Shown here: positions 43,295 through 52,307 of the stretch, piece by piece | How the letters are laid out: the number at the start of each line of letters is the position of its first letter | Numbering within the stretch: position 1 is the stretch's first letter | Source of the DNA: an uncultured Polaribacter sp. | Lineage (GTDB): Bacteria > Bacteroidota > Bacteroidia > Flavobacteriales > Flavobacteriaceae | Length of the DNA stretch: 64,000 nucleotides | Direction: 5' to 3' | Assembly (NCBI RefSeq): GCF_947500975.1 | Contig: NZ_CANMUE010000001.1 | Span: 310,001 to 374,000, forward strand | Translations under genes and position numbers: made by a program | The notes under the pieces: generated by a model | The model's input: only the letters and a program-made list of their open reading frames with translations | Told to the model about the DNA's origin: nothing | Databases searched by the model: none

Positions 43295-45004
43295 TTGGAA
43301 AAAATAAAACAAAATAAAATTAAAAAATTTTCAAGGAGAAGAAAAAAAATGATTTATTCTACTTCTATTATATGTTTTATTGGTACTTTTTTGAGTTTTA
43401 TTATTGCAACTGCTATAGGAAGTTCAATATTAAATAAGTTTTTACTTTTATTCTCTATAATATTTTTAATATCCAGCATTCTTACAAAAAAAGGATTCCC
43501 AAAAACAAGCAGAATCATATTAATTATTTTTTTTAATTTACTATTTACTTTTTTATCTTTTTACATAGGGAAACCTGCAAGTATTGAATTTTTTTTAATA
43601 TTTGCTGTTGGACTTCCTTTTTCATTTTATTCTTACATAAGAGAGAAACCATATATAATATTCTTTTGTGCTTTTTCTTTTCTTTGTTGGTTATTACTCT
43701 ATCTCACAAATTTTCAATTTAATCTTGACATAAAGCTAATTTCTCCAACCAAAACTAGAAATATTATATATCATATTTCAATTACTATAACTCTTCTTTT
43801 AGTTGTATTTAAGTTAATTTTTTACTCCTATACTAACGCAATAATAAATTCATTTGCACATGCAACAAAGAAAAAAGCAATTGAAGCATCCAATGCAAAG
43901 TCTAATTTTTTAAGTACAGTTAGTCATGAAATTAGAACTCCTTTAAATGCCGTTATTGGACTGTCTCATATTTTAAGAGACAACAATCCAAGGCAAGATC
44001 AAATTGAAAATATACAAGCATTAAGTTATTCTGGAAAAATTTTATTAAACTTATTAAATAATGTACTAGATTTCAGTAAAATGCAATCTACAAATATTGA
44101 TCTAGATTCAATTCCTACAAATTTACCTGTTGCAATCAAACAAATAGAAAAAATTCATGAAGCATCTTGTTTAAGTAAAGACATCAAAATGAATTTAGAA
44201 ATTGATAATGATATACCTATTGTTTGGTTAGATATTGTACGTTTTAATCAAGTGATTAATAATTTGATCTCAAATTCTATAAAATTCACAAAAAAAGGAA
44301 GCGTAACATTACGGGTTAAAAAAGTAAATCAAACCACAGAAACTGTTGATTTATTAACAGAAGTTATAGATACAGGAGTAGGAATTCCTATTGAAAAACA
44401 AGAAATAATATGGGAAGCATTTACACAAGCTTCTAGCGAAACAAATAGATTATATGGTGGTACAGGTTTAGGTTTACCGATTGTAAAAAACATTGTAAAA
44501 GCAATGGGATCTAATATTAAAATTGATAGTGAAATTGGTAAAGGATGTCGTTTTTACTTTCAATTAACCCTAAAGCTATCATCAAATAAAGAATTACTCA
44601 AAACAAATCAAAAAAAAGAGTTTAATTTTAAAGGGAAAAGTGTTTTATTAATTGAAGACAACCAAATAAATGTTATGGTTGGTAAACAAATTTTAGAAAA
44701 AGTAAATTTTAAAGTTGAAGTTGCTAATAACGGGCTTGAAGCAATAGACATGGTCAAAGAAAAACATTTTGACATTCTTTTAATGGATATTCAAATGCCT
44801 ATAATGGATGGCTATACAGCTTCAAAAGAGATTAGAAAATTTAATAAATATATACCAATACTTGCATTGTCAGCTTCAGTATTTGTAGATGTAAAAGACA
44901 AAATGGAAGAAAGCGGAATGAATGGTTTTATATTTAAACCATTTGACCCTGAAGACTTAATGAATCAAATTGAACTTGCTCTTAAAGACAAACTAAAACC
45001 ATAA
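43295..45004 (+). CDS. Membrane hybrid histidine kinase with receiver domain (copy 2)
   Basis: A 569-residue paralogue of the preceding kinase. The kinase and receiver halves are close relatives (His211 in TVSHEIRTPLNAV; LMDIQMPIMDG), while the six-helix sensor (about 20-175) has diverged more, although both keep an F-x-x-G-[RK]-[AP]-[GA]-S-[VI]-EF motif between helices. The start is TTG, one base after the previous stop, with a basic N-terminus (KKFSRRRKK). This is a tandem duplication in one operon, ended by the terminator at 45026-45056. Confidence 0.9.
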   Translation: MEKIKQNKIKKFSRRRKKMIYSTSIICFIGTFLSFIIATAIGSSILNKFLLLFSIIFLISSILTKKGFPKTSRIILIIFFNLLFTFLSFYIGKPASIEFFLIFAVGLPFSFYSYIREKPYIIFFCAFSFLCWLLLYLTNFQFNLDIKLISPTKTRNIIYHISITITLLLVVFKLIFYSYTNAIINSFAHATKKKAIEASNAKSNFLSTVSHEIRTPLNAVIGLSHILRDNNPRQDQIENIQALSYSGKILLNLLNNVLDFSKMQSTNIDLDSIPTNLPVAIKQIEKIHEASCLSKDIKMNLEIDNDIPIVWLDIVRFNQVINNLISNSIKFTKKGSVTLRVKKVNQTTETVDLLTEVIDTGVGIPIEKQEIIWEAFTQASSETNRLYGGTGLGLPIVKNIVKAMGSNIKIDSEIGKGCRFYFQLTLKLSSNKELLKTNQKKEFNFKGKSVLLIEDNQINVMVGKQILEKVNFKVEVANNGLEAIDMVKEKHFDILLMDIQMPIMDGYTASKEIRKFNKYIPILALSASVFVDVKDKMEESGMNGFIFKPFDPEDLMNQIELALKDKLKP

Positions 45005-45025
45005 TTTCTAAATAAAATTTTACAC

Positions 45026-45056
45026 AAAAAAACGCTCAAAATAGAGCGTTTTTTTT
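45026..45056. terminator. Bidirectional terminator between kinases and leuB
   Basis: AACGCTC at 45031-45037 pairs with GAGCGTT at 45044-45050, with A-run before and T-run after and a 6-base loop. It lies between convergent units (kinase pair and leu operon) and suits both. Confidence 0.8.
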
Positions 45057-45083
45057 AAATATATTTAAAGTAAAATCTAGTTA

Positions 45084-46139
45084 TTAGATATTTTCAGCCA
45101 ACCAATCACCAACTTCTTTTGTTCCGTAAGATTTACCACCATCAGCTAAATCTTCAGTTACAATTCCTTTATTTAAAGCATTGTTTACAGCATCTCTAAT
45201 TGCTTTTCCTTCTGCTTGTAAACCAAAGTTTTCAAACATCATCGCAGCAGATAAAACTGTTGCCATTGGGTTAGCAATATTTAATCCTGTTGCTTGAGGA
45301 TAAGAACCGTGTATTGGCTCAAATAAGCCAATATTAGACCCTAAAGATGCACTTGGCATTAATCCCATAGAACCAGAAATTACAGAAGCTTCATCCGTTA
45401 AAATATCTCCAAATAAGTTTTCAGTAATTAACACATCATAACTATTCGGCCATTGAACCAATCGCATAGCAACTGCATCTACAAATTCATAAGCAACCTC
45501 AACTTCTGGATAATCTTTTTCCATAGCTTGTACAGTTTCTCTCCATAAACGTGATGTTTCTAACACGTTTGCTTTATCAACACAACATAATTTCTTACCG
45601 CGTGTCATTGCCAATTCAAAACCTTTTTTTGCTAGTCTCTGCACTTCAGCTCTTGTGTATACACAATTATCAAATGCTGTTTCACCTTCATCTCTTCTAC
45701 CTTTTTCTCCAAAATAAATTCCTCCAGTTAATTCACGTAAAAAAACCAAATCTGTTCCTTCTATACGTTCTCTTTTTAAAGGTGATTTATCTAATAAAGA
45801 AGGGAATGTAAATGTTGGCCTTACATTTGCAAACAAGCCTAATTTTTTACGCATTTTTAATAAACCTTGCTCTGGACGAACTTTTGCAGAAGGATCATTA
45901 TCAAAACGTGGATGCCCAATTGCTCCAAACAAAACTGCATCCGAAGAAGCACAAATTTCGTGTGTTTCATCTGGATAAGGTTCTCCAACAGCATCAATTG
46001 CTGCTGCTCCTGTTAAAGCAGGTCTCCAATTAATTTCGTGATTGAACTTTTTTGCAATTGCATCAGATACTTTTACTGCTTGGTCTATAACTTCTGGACC
46101 AATACCATCTCCTGCTAATAATGCTATATTTAATTTCAT
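45084..46139 (-). CDS. leuB: 3-isopropylmalate dehydrogenase
   Basis: A 351-residue NAD-dependent decarboxylating dehydrogenase giving 2-ketoisocaproate for leucine; the same enzyme can act on 3-methylmalate in the citramalate route to isoleucine. Motifs: LLAGDGIGPEVIDQ at the N-terminus, LRELTGGIYFGEKG, VDKANVLETSRLWR and ITENLFGDILTDEA. Length is standard. It is the last gene of the leuC-leuD-cimA-like-leuB unit, 230 bases after the preceding gene, with an A+T-rich gap that may hold a separate promoter. Confidence 0.95.
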   Translation of the reverse strand: MKLNIALLAGDGIGPEVIDQAVKVSDAIAKKFNHEINWRPALTGAAAIDAVGEPYPDETHEICASSDAVLFGAIGHPRFDNDPSAKVRPEQGLLKMRKKLGLFANVRPTFTFPSLLDKSPLKRERIEGTDLVFLRELTGGIYFGEKGRRDEGETAFDNCVYTRAEVQRLAKKGFELAMTRGKKLCCVDKANVLETSRLWRETVQAMEKDYPEVEVAYEFVDAVAMRLVQWPNSYDVLITENLFGDILTDEASVISGSMGLMPSASLGSNIGLFEPIHGSYPQATGLNIANPMATVLSAAMMFENFGLQAEGKAIRDAVNNALNKGIVTEDLADGGKSYGTKEVGDWLAENI

Positions 46140-46201
46140 TGATTGTTATTTTAATTCGTCATTATAAGTTTACAAAGCAATCTGTTTGTTTAATAAAAGA
46201 G

Positions 46202-46229
46202 ATTCCTTTAGTCATATATTATTCGGAAT
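46202..46229. repeat. Degenerate intergenic palindrome before leuB
   Basis: ATTCC (46202-46206) and GGAAT (46225-46229) bracket a degenerate stretch resembling the short flavobacterial intergenic repeats that end in GGAATGACA. The arms are short, so this is tentative. The remaining 46140-46369 gap shows no gene. Confidence 0.3.
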
Positions 46230-46369
46230 GACAAATAGTTATTTTATTTTTATAATTTTAATATATTCTCAATTCAGTTTTCTAAAAAAAATCAAAAATC
46301 ATTTGAACCCACAAACTCTTCATCGCAAAATTTCTAATTGAAAATTGCAACTGAATATTGCCTATTGAA

Positions 46370-47890
46370 TCAAATAATATTGAGCATTTTTTCTGTAGCT
46401 TTAATTGCAGATACTGTTTGATCTGAATCTAAACCACGTGTAATAAACTCTTTTTCAACTAATTCCCAAGTAATAATTGTTTCACATAATGCATCAGAAT
46501 TACTTCCTGGAGGAATTCTTACAGCATAATCAATTAACTTTGGTAACTCTTTTTTACTGTGTATTTTATATAACTTTTTTAATGCATTCATAAAAGCATC
46601 AAACTGTCCATCTCCTTGTGCATGCGCTTCATATTGAATTCCTTCAACTTTTAATTGCAAAGTTGTTGATGGTTTCATTCCTTTTGCATGACCCAAAACA
46701 TAGTTTTCTACAACAACACATTTTTCAATGGTGTCAGAATCTAAAACATCAGAAATTATGTAAGGTAAATCTTCTTGAGAAACGACTTCTTTTTTATCAC
46801 CTAATTCAATAATTCTTTGAGTAACTTTTTTAAGTTCTTCATCATTTAAACTTAAACCTAAATCTTGTAAATTCTTTTGAATATTAGCCTTTCCAGATGT
46901 TTTTCCTAGTGCATATTTACGTTTTCTACCAAAACGCTCAGGCATCAAATCATTAAAATAAAGATTATTTTTATTGTCTCCATCCGCATGAATTCCTGCA
47001 GTTTGTGTAAAAACATTTGCACCAACAACTGGCTTATTTACAGGAATTCTAAAGCCTGAAAAAGTTTCTACCAACTTACTTACTTTATTTAATGCAGTTT
47101 CATTTACAGAAATTTCAATCTCTTTTAAAAAATCATTTATAACAGCAATTACACTTGCCATTGGTGCATTTCCAGCACGTTCTCCCATTCCATTTATAGT
47201 TAAATGTAAGCCGTTTACACCTGCTTTTATAGCTTCCATAACGTTGGCAACACCTAGGTCATAATCATTATGACCGTGAAAATCTATATGTGTATTTGGA
47301 TATTTTTGATGAACTTCTTCAATAAAATTATAAGTTTCTATTGGTGTTAAAACACCTAAAGTGTCTGGTAATAAAATACGTTCAATATTTTGAGTAGTTA
47401 AAAAATCTAGATATTCAAAAACATACTCTTTAGAGTTTCGCATTCCATTAGACCAATCTTCTAAATATACATTGGTTTTGATATTATTTTTGGCGGCTAA
47501 TTCAATGTTAGCTTTAATATCTGAAAAATGTTCAGCAGGTGTTTTTTTAAGTTGATGAGTTAGATGATTTAAAGAACCTTTGGTTAATAAATTCTGAACT
47601 TTTGCTCCAGATGACAACATCCAATCAATAGATTTTCCTCCATCAACAAAAGTTAATACCTCAATTTTTTCTAATAGATTATTTTCTGAAGCCCAATTAG
47701 TAATTTTTTGGACAGCTTCTAATTCTCCTTTAGAAACTCTTGCAGATGCAATTTCTAAGCGATCAACCTTTAATTCTTCTAAAAGTAATTTTGCTATTGT
47801 TAGTTTTTCAGAAACTGAAAACGACACTCCTGATGTTTGTTCTCCATCACGTAATGTCGTATCCATTATTTCAATCTTTCTACTTGCCAT
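46370..47890 (-). CDS. 2-isopropylmalate/citramalate synthase family, Leptospira CimA-like
   Basis: A 506-residue DRE-TIM metallolyase with the C-terminal regulatory (LeuA dimer) domain. The N-terminal DTTLRDGEQ, YLEDWSNGMRNS, metal motif DFHGHNDYDL and GMGERAGNAP belong to the family, and the regulatory domain covers about 395-506. Segments such as LEIASARVSKGELEAVQKI and VQNLLTKGSLNHL recall, from memory, the Leptospira interrogans citramalate synthase more than classical LeuA. A Tyr and Leu residues thought to select pyruvate there appear conserved. So the product may be (R)-citramalate for isoleucine, or 2-isopropylmalate. It lies between leuD and leuB. Confidence 0.85.
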   Translation of the reverse strand: MASRKIEIMDTTLRDGEQTSGVSFSVSEKLTIAKLLLEELKVDRLEIASARVSKGELEAVQKITNWASENNLLEKIEVLTFVDGGKSIDWMLSSGAKVQNLLTKGSLNHLTHQLKKTPAEHFSDIKANIELAAKNNIKTNVYLEDWSNGMRNSKEYVFEYLDFLTTQNIERILLPDTLGVLTPIETYNFIEEVHQKYPNTHIDFHGHNDYDLGVANVMEAIKAGVNGLHLTINGMGERAGNAPMASVIAVINDFLKEIEISVNETALNKVSKLVETFSGFRIPVNKPVVGANVFTQTAGIHADGDNKNNLYFNDLMPERFGRKRKYALGKTSGKANIQKNLQDLGLSLNDEELKKVTQRIIELGDKKEVVSQEDLPYIISDVLDSDTIEKCVVVENYVLGHAKGMKPSTTLQLKVEGIQYEAHAQGDGQFDAFMNALKKLYKIHSKKELPKLIDYAVRIPPGSNSDALCETIITWELVEKEFITRGLDSDQTVSAIKATEKMLNII

Positions 47891-47946
47891 TTATCTAACT
47901 TAAGAGATTGTTCACTTCTTTTTTTCTCGTTCTTAATGAAAAAAGT

Positions 47947-48546
47947 TTAAAAAGGTCTAGTTTCAGCAAATGCAGAAATTTCGTTTTCAATGTTTTTTAA
48001 GTAATCAATATCATCAAAACCATTTAACATATTGTCTTTTTTATAGCTATTGATTTCAAAAGATTCAGACTCACCAGTTGCAACTAAAGTAACAGTTTGA
48101 TTTGGTAAATCAACTTTGATTTCTGTTTTTGGATCAGCCAAAATTGCTGCAAATAAAGTGTCTGCAAAATCTGGAGAAACTTGCACAGGCAACACCCCAA
48201 CATTTAAACAATTTCCTTTAAAAATATCTGCAAAAGCAGAAGAAATTACGCAACGTAATCCAAAATCATACACAGACCAAGCTGCATGTTCTCTTGAAGA
48301 ACCTGAACCAAAATTTCTACCTCCTACTAATATTTTAGAACCTGCATAAATTTCTTTGTTTAAAGGAAAATCTGCTTTTGGTGTTCCGTCTTGATTGTAT
48401 CTCCAATCACGAAAAAAGTTTTTATCAAAATCTACACGCTTAGTTGCTTTTAAAAAACGAGCAGGTATAATTTGATCTGTATCTACATTTTCTATTGGTA
48501 ATGGATATGCAGTACTTGTTAATACATTAAATTTATCGTAAGCCAT
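47947..48546 (-). CDS. leuD: 3-isopropylmalate dehydratase small subunit
   Basis: A 199-residue LeuD, partner of LeuC in isomerising 2- to 3-isopropylmalate (and citramalate to methylmalate). The signature NVDTDQIIPARFL and the active-site loop GGRNFGSGSSREHAAW are present. The length is standard. It follows leuC with an 79-base gap that contains a palindrome, and the cimA-like gene follows. Confidence 0.95.
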   Translation of the reverse strand: MAYDKFNVLTSTAYPLPIENVDTDQIIPARFLKATKRVDFDKNFFRDWRYNQDGTPKADFPLNKEIYAGSKILVGGRNFGSGSSREHAAWSVYDFGLRCVISSAFADIFKGNCLNVGVLPVQVSPDFADTLFAAILADPKTEIKVDLPNQTVTLVATGESESFEINSYKKDNMLNGFDDIDYLKNIENEISAFAETRPF

Positions 48547-48561
48547 TGTTTATTGCTTTAT

Positions 48562-48582
48562 GCCTAAGCTATAGCTTTAGGC
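48562..48582. repeat. Inverted repeat between leuC and leuD
   Basis: GCCTAAGCTA (48562-48571) is followed directly by TAGCTTTAGGC (48572-48582), a hairpin with one bulged base; a second weaker inverted repeat (AGCTT and TAGC elements) fills the rest of 48583-48625. Inside an operon it may tune the relative mRNA stability of leuC and leuD. Confidence 0.5.
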
Positions 48583-48625
48583 GTATAATTGTTTTTAAGC
48601 TTGTAGCATAAAAAGCTTTAAGCTA

Positions 48626-50023
48626 TTATTTTAATAATGTTCTTGGATCAGTAACAACTCCTTGAACTGCAGAAGCTGCAGCTACTAAAGGACTTGCTAA
48701 TAATGTTCTTGATCCTGGTCCTTGTCTCCCTTCAAAGTTTCTATTAGATGTTGAAACTGATAATTTTCCAGAAGGAATTTTATCATCATTCATTGCCAAA
48801 CAAGCAGAACAACCTGGTTCTCTTAAAACAAAACCAGCATCTGTTATTATTTTATCTAACCCTTCTGCATTAATTTGATCTACTACTTTATGAGATCCTG
48901 GCACTAACCAAGCAGTTACATTGTCTGCTTTTTTACGCCCTTCAACAATAGAACAAAAAGCTCTAAAATCTTCAATTCTACCATTTGTACAAGAACCTAA
49001 GAAAACAAAATCTATTTCTTTACCAATCATAGAATCGCCTTCATTAAAAGACATATATCCTAATGATTTTTTATAGGTTTCTACTCCGCCTTCTACATTT
49101 TCAGCATTTGGAATCGATTTAGTAACACCAATTCCCATTCCTGGATTTGTTCCATAAGTAATCATTGGTTCAATATCTGAAGCTTCGTAATTAAACTCAA
49201 CATCAAACTCAGCTCCTTCATCAGTAGATAAAGTTTCCCAATATTTCATGGCTTTATCCCAATCTGCTCCTTTAGGTGTTTGAGAACGACCTTTAATATA
49301 TTCAAATGTTTTAGCATCTGGAGCAATCATACCTCCTCTTGCACCCATTTCTATAGACAAATTACAAACTGTCATTCGCCCTTCCATAGTCATATCTTCA
49401 AAAACGTCACCTGCATATTCTACAAAATAACCTGTTGCCCCTGAAGTTGTTTGCTTAGAAATAATATACAAAGCAACATCTTTTGGAGTAACTCCCAAAC
49501 CTAATTTTCCATTTACGTTAATACGCATTTTTTTAGGTTTTGGTTGCATAATACATTGTGTAGACAATACCATTTCTACTTCTGATGTACCAATACCAAA
49601 GGCAATTGCACCAAAAGCACCATGAGTTGATGTATGAGAATCTCCACAAACAATAGTTGCTCCAGGTAATGTAATTCCATTTTCTGGACCAACAACGTGT
49701 ACAATTCCGTTATTTTTATCACCTAAACCCCAGTGAGAAATTCCATGTTTAGCAGAATTTCTTTCTAAAGCATCTAATTGATTTGCAGACAATGCATCTG
49801 CTACTGGTAAATGTTGATTTATAGTTGGTGTATTATGATCTGCCGTAGCAAATGTACGCTCAGGATATACAACACTGTTTCCTCTACTTTCTAATCCTAA
49901 GAAAGCTACAGGACTTGTAACTTCGTGGATAAAATGACGGTCTATAAAAAACACATCTGGCCCGTCTTTTACACTACGTACCACGTGCGAATCCCATACT
50001 TTGTCAAATAATGTTTTTGCCAT
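48626..50023 (-). CDS. leuC: 3-isopropylmalate dehydratase large subunit
   Basis: A 465-residue aconitase-family enzyme carrying the 4Fe-4S cluster. Cluster cysteines are visible in FLGSCTNGR and in [25 protein letters not shown] is the substrate segment. The length is standard. It is the first structural gene of the leu unit and is preceded by a 440-base leader with a branched-chain-rich mini-ORF (50185-50235) and alternative hairpins (50048-50142), suggesting attenuation control. Confidence 0.96.
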   Translation of the reverse strand: MAKTLFDKVWDSHVVRSVKDGPDVFFIDRHFIHEVTSPVAFLGLESRGNSVVYPERTFATADHNTPTINQHLPVADALSANQLDALERNSAKHGISHWGLGDKNNGIVHVVGPENGITLPGATIVCGDSHTSTHGAFGAIAFGIGTSEVEMVLSTQCIMQPKPKKMRINVNGKLGLGVTPKDVALYIISKQTTSGATGYFVEYAGDVFEDMTMEGRMTVCNLSIEMGARGGMIAPDAKTFEYIKGRSQTPKGADWDKAMKYWETLSTDEGAEFDVEFNYEASDIEPMITYGTNPGMGIGVTKSIPNAENVEGGVETYKKSLGYMSFNEGDSMIGKEIDFVFLGSCTNGRIEDFRAFCSIVEGRKKADNVTAWLVPGSHKVVDQINAEGLDKIITDAGFVLREPGCSACLAMNDDKIPSGKLSVSTSNRNFEGRQGPGSRTLLASPLVAAASAVQGVVTDPRTLLK

Positions 50024-50047
50024 TTTTCTTGATATTTATTGATATTA

Positions 50048-50142
50048 TTAGGTATCAGCTACCAAAAATAAGAATTATTTAGGTTTTATTGGTGTTTAAA
50101 CGTTATAATAAATGATACCTAACTATTAAAAAAACACCTAAA
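50048..50142 (-). promoter_or_regulatory. Leader of leuC with mutually exclusive inverted repeats
   Basis: Two pairs of complementary segments cross each other: TTAGGTATC (50048-50056) with GATACCTAA (50114-50122), and GGTGTTT (50091-50097) with AAACACC (50132-50138). Because the order is A, B, A', B', both helices cannot form together. A run of seven A at 50128-50134 becomes a U-run in the leuC transcript. This arrangement resembles an attenuator, but I see no clearly G+C-rich terminator stem before the U-run, so translational control is equally possible. Confidence 0.45.
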
Positions 50143-50184
50143 CATTTAACAAACAGTATTTTAAATTGTTTTAAAATACGATGT

Positions 50185-50235
50185 CTATTTAACAAGAAGG
50201 ATATTATATTTTTTATAAAATGAGTTTGCTATCAT
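50185..50235 (-). CDS. Putative leuC leader peptide ending in Ile-Leu-Leu-Val-Lys
   Basis: A 16-codon reading frame, MIANSFYKKYNILLVK, lies about 160 bases upstream of leuC on the same strand. Four consecutive branched-chain codons (ATC CTT CTT GTT) stand two codons before the stop, as in classical leu/ilv leader peptides where ribosome stalling senses amino-acid supply. The frame stays open upstream to 50313, adding FVVLKLLK, with a possible TTG start at 50289. No ribosome-binding site is seen, which is normal for this phylum. Translation has not been shown; the case rests on composition, position and downstream hairpins. Confidence 0.5.
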   Translation of the reverse strand: MIANSFYKKYNILLVK

Positions 50236-50406
50236 TTTTAACAACTTTAATACAACAAACCTCTTTTTTTGTTCGAAAAAAAGAAACAAAAATTTAAACT
50301 GATTATATTTTTCTTAAACTCTAATTCTTATGCAAAACACAAAAACTTTTTTAAACTAAACTCTTTTAAAAATTATAGTAACTAATTTAATTAGATGTTA
50401 AAAACT

Positions 50407-50434
50407 GTAACAAAAACTATAAATTAGTCGTCTA
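50407..50434 (+). promoter_or_regulatory. Putative ECF sigma promoter for the TPR lipoprotein
   Basis: GTAAC at 50407-50411 and CGTCTA at 50429-50434, spacer 17 bases. The -10 region AAATTAGTCGTCTAAA is identical to that before the ABC transporter at 4768. Transcription would start near 50442, about 22 bases before the ATG. The remaining 50236-50406 stretch shows no gene. Confidence 0.6.
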
Positions 50435-50463
50435 AAAGTTACAAATTTTTTAACTTACTAAAC

Positions 50464-51144
50464 ATGAAAAACTATTTATTCTCAATTTTAATCATCTTAA
50501 TTTTTGCAGGTTGTACTTCGCAAAAAAATTCTGAAGAATTTATAAATGCAACTTCTGGACGATATTTATTTAATGCCAATGAAGTTTTAGAGATCTATTT
50601 TAAAGAGCAAGTTTTACACGCAAAATGGCGTGGCAATGATAATATAGCGTTGTTAAAAGTAAATGACAGTTCTTTTTACATGAAGGAGTTAAATGAAAAA
50701 ATGTTGTTTGTAAGCAAACCAGAAATGCATATAGAATTAGCTCCTAAAACAGAACATGATGGAGTTATTTATCATTTTAAAAAACTTACTAAAGGAGAGA
50801 AAACTGCCAGTGAATATTTTAAAGACAAGGAGTATAACAATGCGTTAATTGCCTTTAAAAAAATTCAAGAAAAAGATTCTTTAAATCCAGAAATAAAAGA
50901 AAGAAGAATTAATAGATTAGGCTATAATTACATTAGAAATAAAGAGATTGATGCTGCTATAGAAATTTTTAAAATAAACATAGCTTTATATCCTAATAGC
51001 TCAAATGTTTATGATAGTATGGGTGATGCGTTTTTATCAAAAAAAGATACAGCAGCAGCAATAACCTATTACAAGAAAGCAATAAGCATAAACCCTGAAA
51101 ACTCGAGTGCAAAAAAAGCTTATAAAAAACTTACTTCCAAATAA
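50464..51144 (+). CDS. TPR-containing lipoprotein
   Basis: A 226-residue lipoprotein; the signal ends at the lipobox FAGC with lipid-acceptor Cys17. Residues about 25-110 are a small beta-rich domain of unknown type, and about 115-226 contain two to three tetratricopeptide repeats (FKDKEYNNALIAFKKIQEKD, then SNVYDSMGDAFLSKKDTAAA and AITYYKKAISINPEN). TPRs mediate protein contacts. The putative ECF promoter suggests an envelope-stress role. A DinB-like gene follows after 5 bases. Confidence 0.78.
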   Translation: MKNYLFSILIILIFAGCTSQKNSEEFINATSGRYLFNANEVLEIYFKEQVLHAKWRGNDNIALLKVNDSSFYMKELNEKMLFVSKPEMHIELAPKTEHDGVIYHFKKLTKGEKTASEYFKDKEYNNALIAFKKIQEKDSLNPEIKERRINRLGYNYIRNKEIDAAIEIFKINIALYPNSSNVYDSMGDAFLSKKDTAAAITYYKKAISINPENSSAKKAYKKLTSK

Positions 51145-51149
51145 AAATT

Positions 51150-51686
51150 ATGACAATAGAAGAATTAAAATACCCAATTGGTCAAGCAAATATCCCTGAA
51201 AAAATCACCCAAAAAAACATTGAAGAATGGATTTCTATATTGGAAAAATTTCCGCAAGAATTGGAATTCTTAACAAGAGATTTATCTGATAACCAATTAG
51301 ACACTCCATACAGAAAAGATGGTTGGTCTATAAGGCAAGTTGTACACCATTGTTATGATAGTCACATGAACTCTTACATCCGTTTTAAATGGACTTTAAC
51401 TGAAGACAAACCAATTATAAAAGCCTATTATGAAGAAAAATGGGCAGATTTGTTTGACACTAAAGAAGCACCAATTTCTTTGTCTATTGATGGTTTAAAA
51501 GCATTACATGCCAAATGGGTATATCTTTTAAAAGGATTAAAAAATGAAGATTTAGAACACTACTTTATTCATCCAGAGAGCAAAGCACAAGTTACTTTAA
51601 AAGAAAATATTGGTATTTATGCATGGCATTGCAATCATCATTTTGCTCACATAGAGCAATTAATGATTCGAGAAAATTGGAAATAA
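51150..51686 (+). CDS. YfiT-family DinB-fold protein (putative bacillithiol transferase)
   Basis: A 178-residue four-helix DinB-superfamily protein of the YfiT branch. The metal-binding histidines lie in QVVHHCYDSHMNS and in AWHCNHHFAHIEQL, and KDGWSIRQVVHH is the family signature. Homologues are annotated as putative bacillithiol transferases or metal-dependent hydrolases; flavobacteria can make bacillithiol, but the activity here is inferred. It lies 5 bases after the TPR lipoprotein. Confidence 0.88.
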   Translation: MTIEELKYPIGQANIPEKITQKNIEEWISILEKFPQELEFLTRDLSDNQLDTPYRKDGWSIRQVVHHCYDSHMNSYIRFKWTLTEDKPIIKAYYEEKWADLFDTKEAPISLSIDGLKALHAKWVYLLKGLKNEDLEHYFIHPESKAQVTLKENIGIYAWHCNHHFAHIEQLMIRENWK

Positions 51687-51748
51687 CAAACATTGTCTGT
51701 TTTAGTATTAAAAAAATACTCATATCTTTAAATTCTAAAATTAAAGTC

Positions 51749-52216
51749 ATGAAAACAGCTCAAGAATATTTTGATGAATATGCTGTAAGCCATCAAAATG
51801 AAACAAATAAAGCCATCCATTATATCTGTGTACCCTTAATTTTCTTCAGCATTATTGGCCTACTAATGAATATACCAACAACTTTTTTAGAAAACACATT
51901 GGGCTTATATAATCCGTTATTAGAAAACTGGGCTGCCATTATTGGAATCGTAATTTCTGTTTTTTATTTAAAACTAGGGTTTTGGTATTTCTTAGAAATG
52001 TTGTTTGTTATTTTACTTTGTATTATTGGTAACTTTTGGCTTGGTAATAACTTTCATTTATTTTATGCGTCTATTATCATTTTTGTTTTAGCTTGGATTG
52101 GTCAGTTCTATGGTCATAAAGTTGAAGGTGCAAAACCATCATTTTTAAAAGATCTAGAATTTTTGTTGATTGGTCCTTTATGGGTAATTCAAAAATTAGG
52201 CAAAAAGAAAAAATAG
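51749..52216 (+). CDS. Mpo1-like (DUF962) membrane protein
   Basis: A 155-residue membrane protein of the DUF962/Mpo1 family, related to the yeast iron-dependent dioxygenase for 2-hydroxy fatty acids. Four membrane helices are predicted; the conserved His residues are in SHQNETNKAIHYICVPLI near the N-terminus and in FYGHKVEGAKPSF. The ATG at 51749 begins the conserved region; in-frame sequence further upstream overlaps the YfiT-like gene and is not supported. Substrate in this organism is unknown. Confidence 0.88.
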   Translation: MKTAQEYFDEYAVSHQNETNKAIHYICVPLIFFSIIGLLMNIPTTFLENTLGLYNPLLENWAAIIGIVISVFYLKLGFWYFLEMLFVILLCIIGNFWLGNNFHLFYASIIIFVLAWIGQFYGHKVEGAKPSFLKDLEFLLIGPLWVIQKLGKKKK

Positions 52217-52307
52217 TACTAATTAGTTATTGCGAATAATTATAAAACAAACTATCTATTTTAAAAAAAACTTAGCCATATTTTGTGATAATGATTAAAA
52301 AAAGAAA

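Noticed and set aside
45551..46033. Open frames rich in Leu, Gln and His opposite leuB, and similar ones opposite sucC and the leu genes
   Set aside because: They are antisense shadows of strongly conserved genes, with low-complexity products and no start context.
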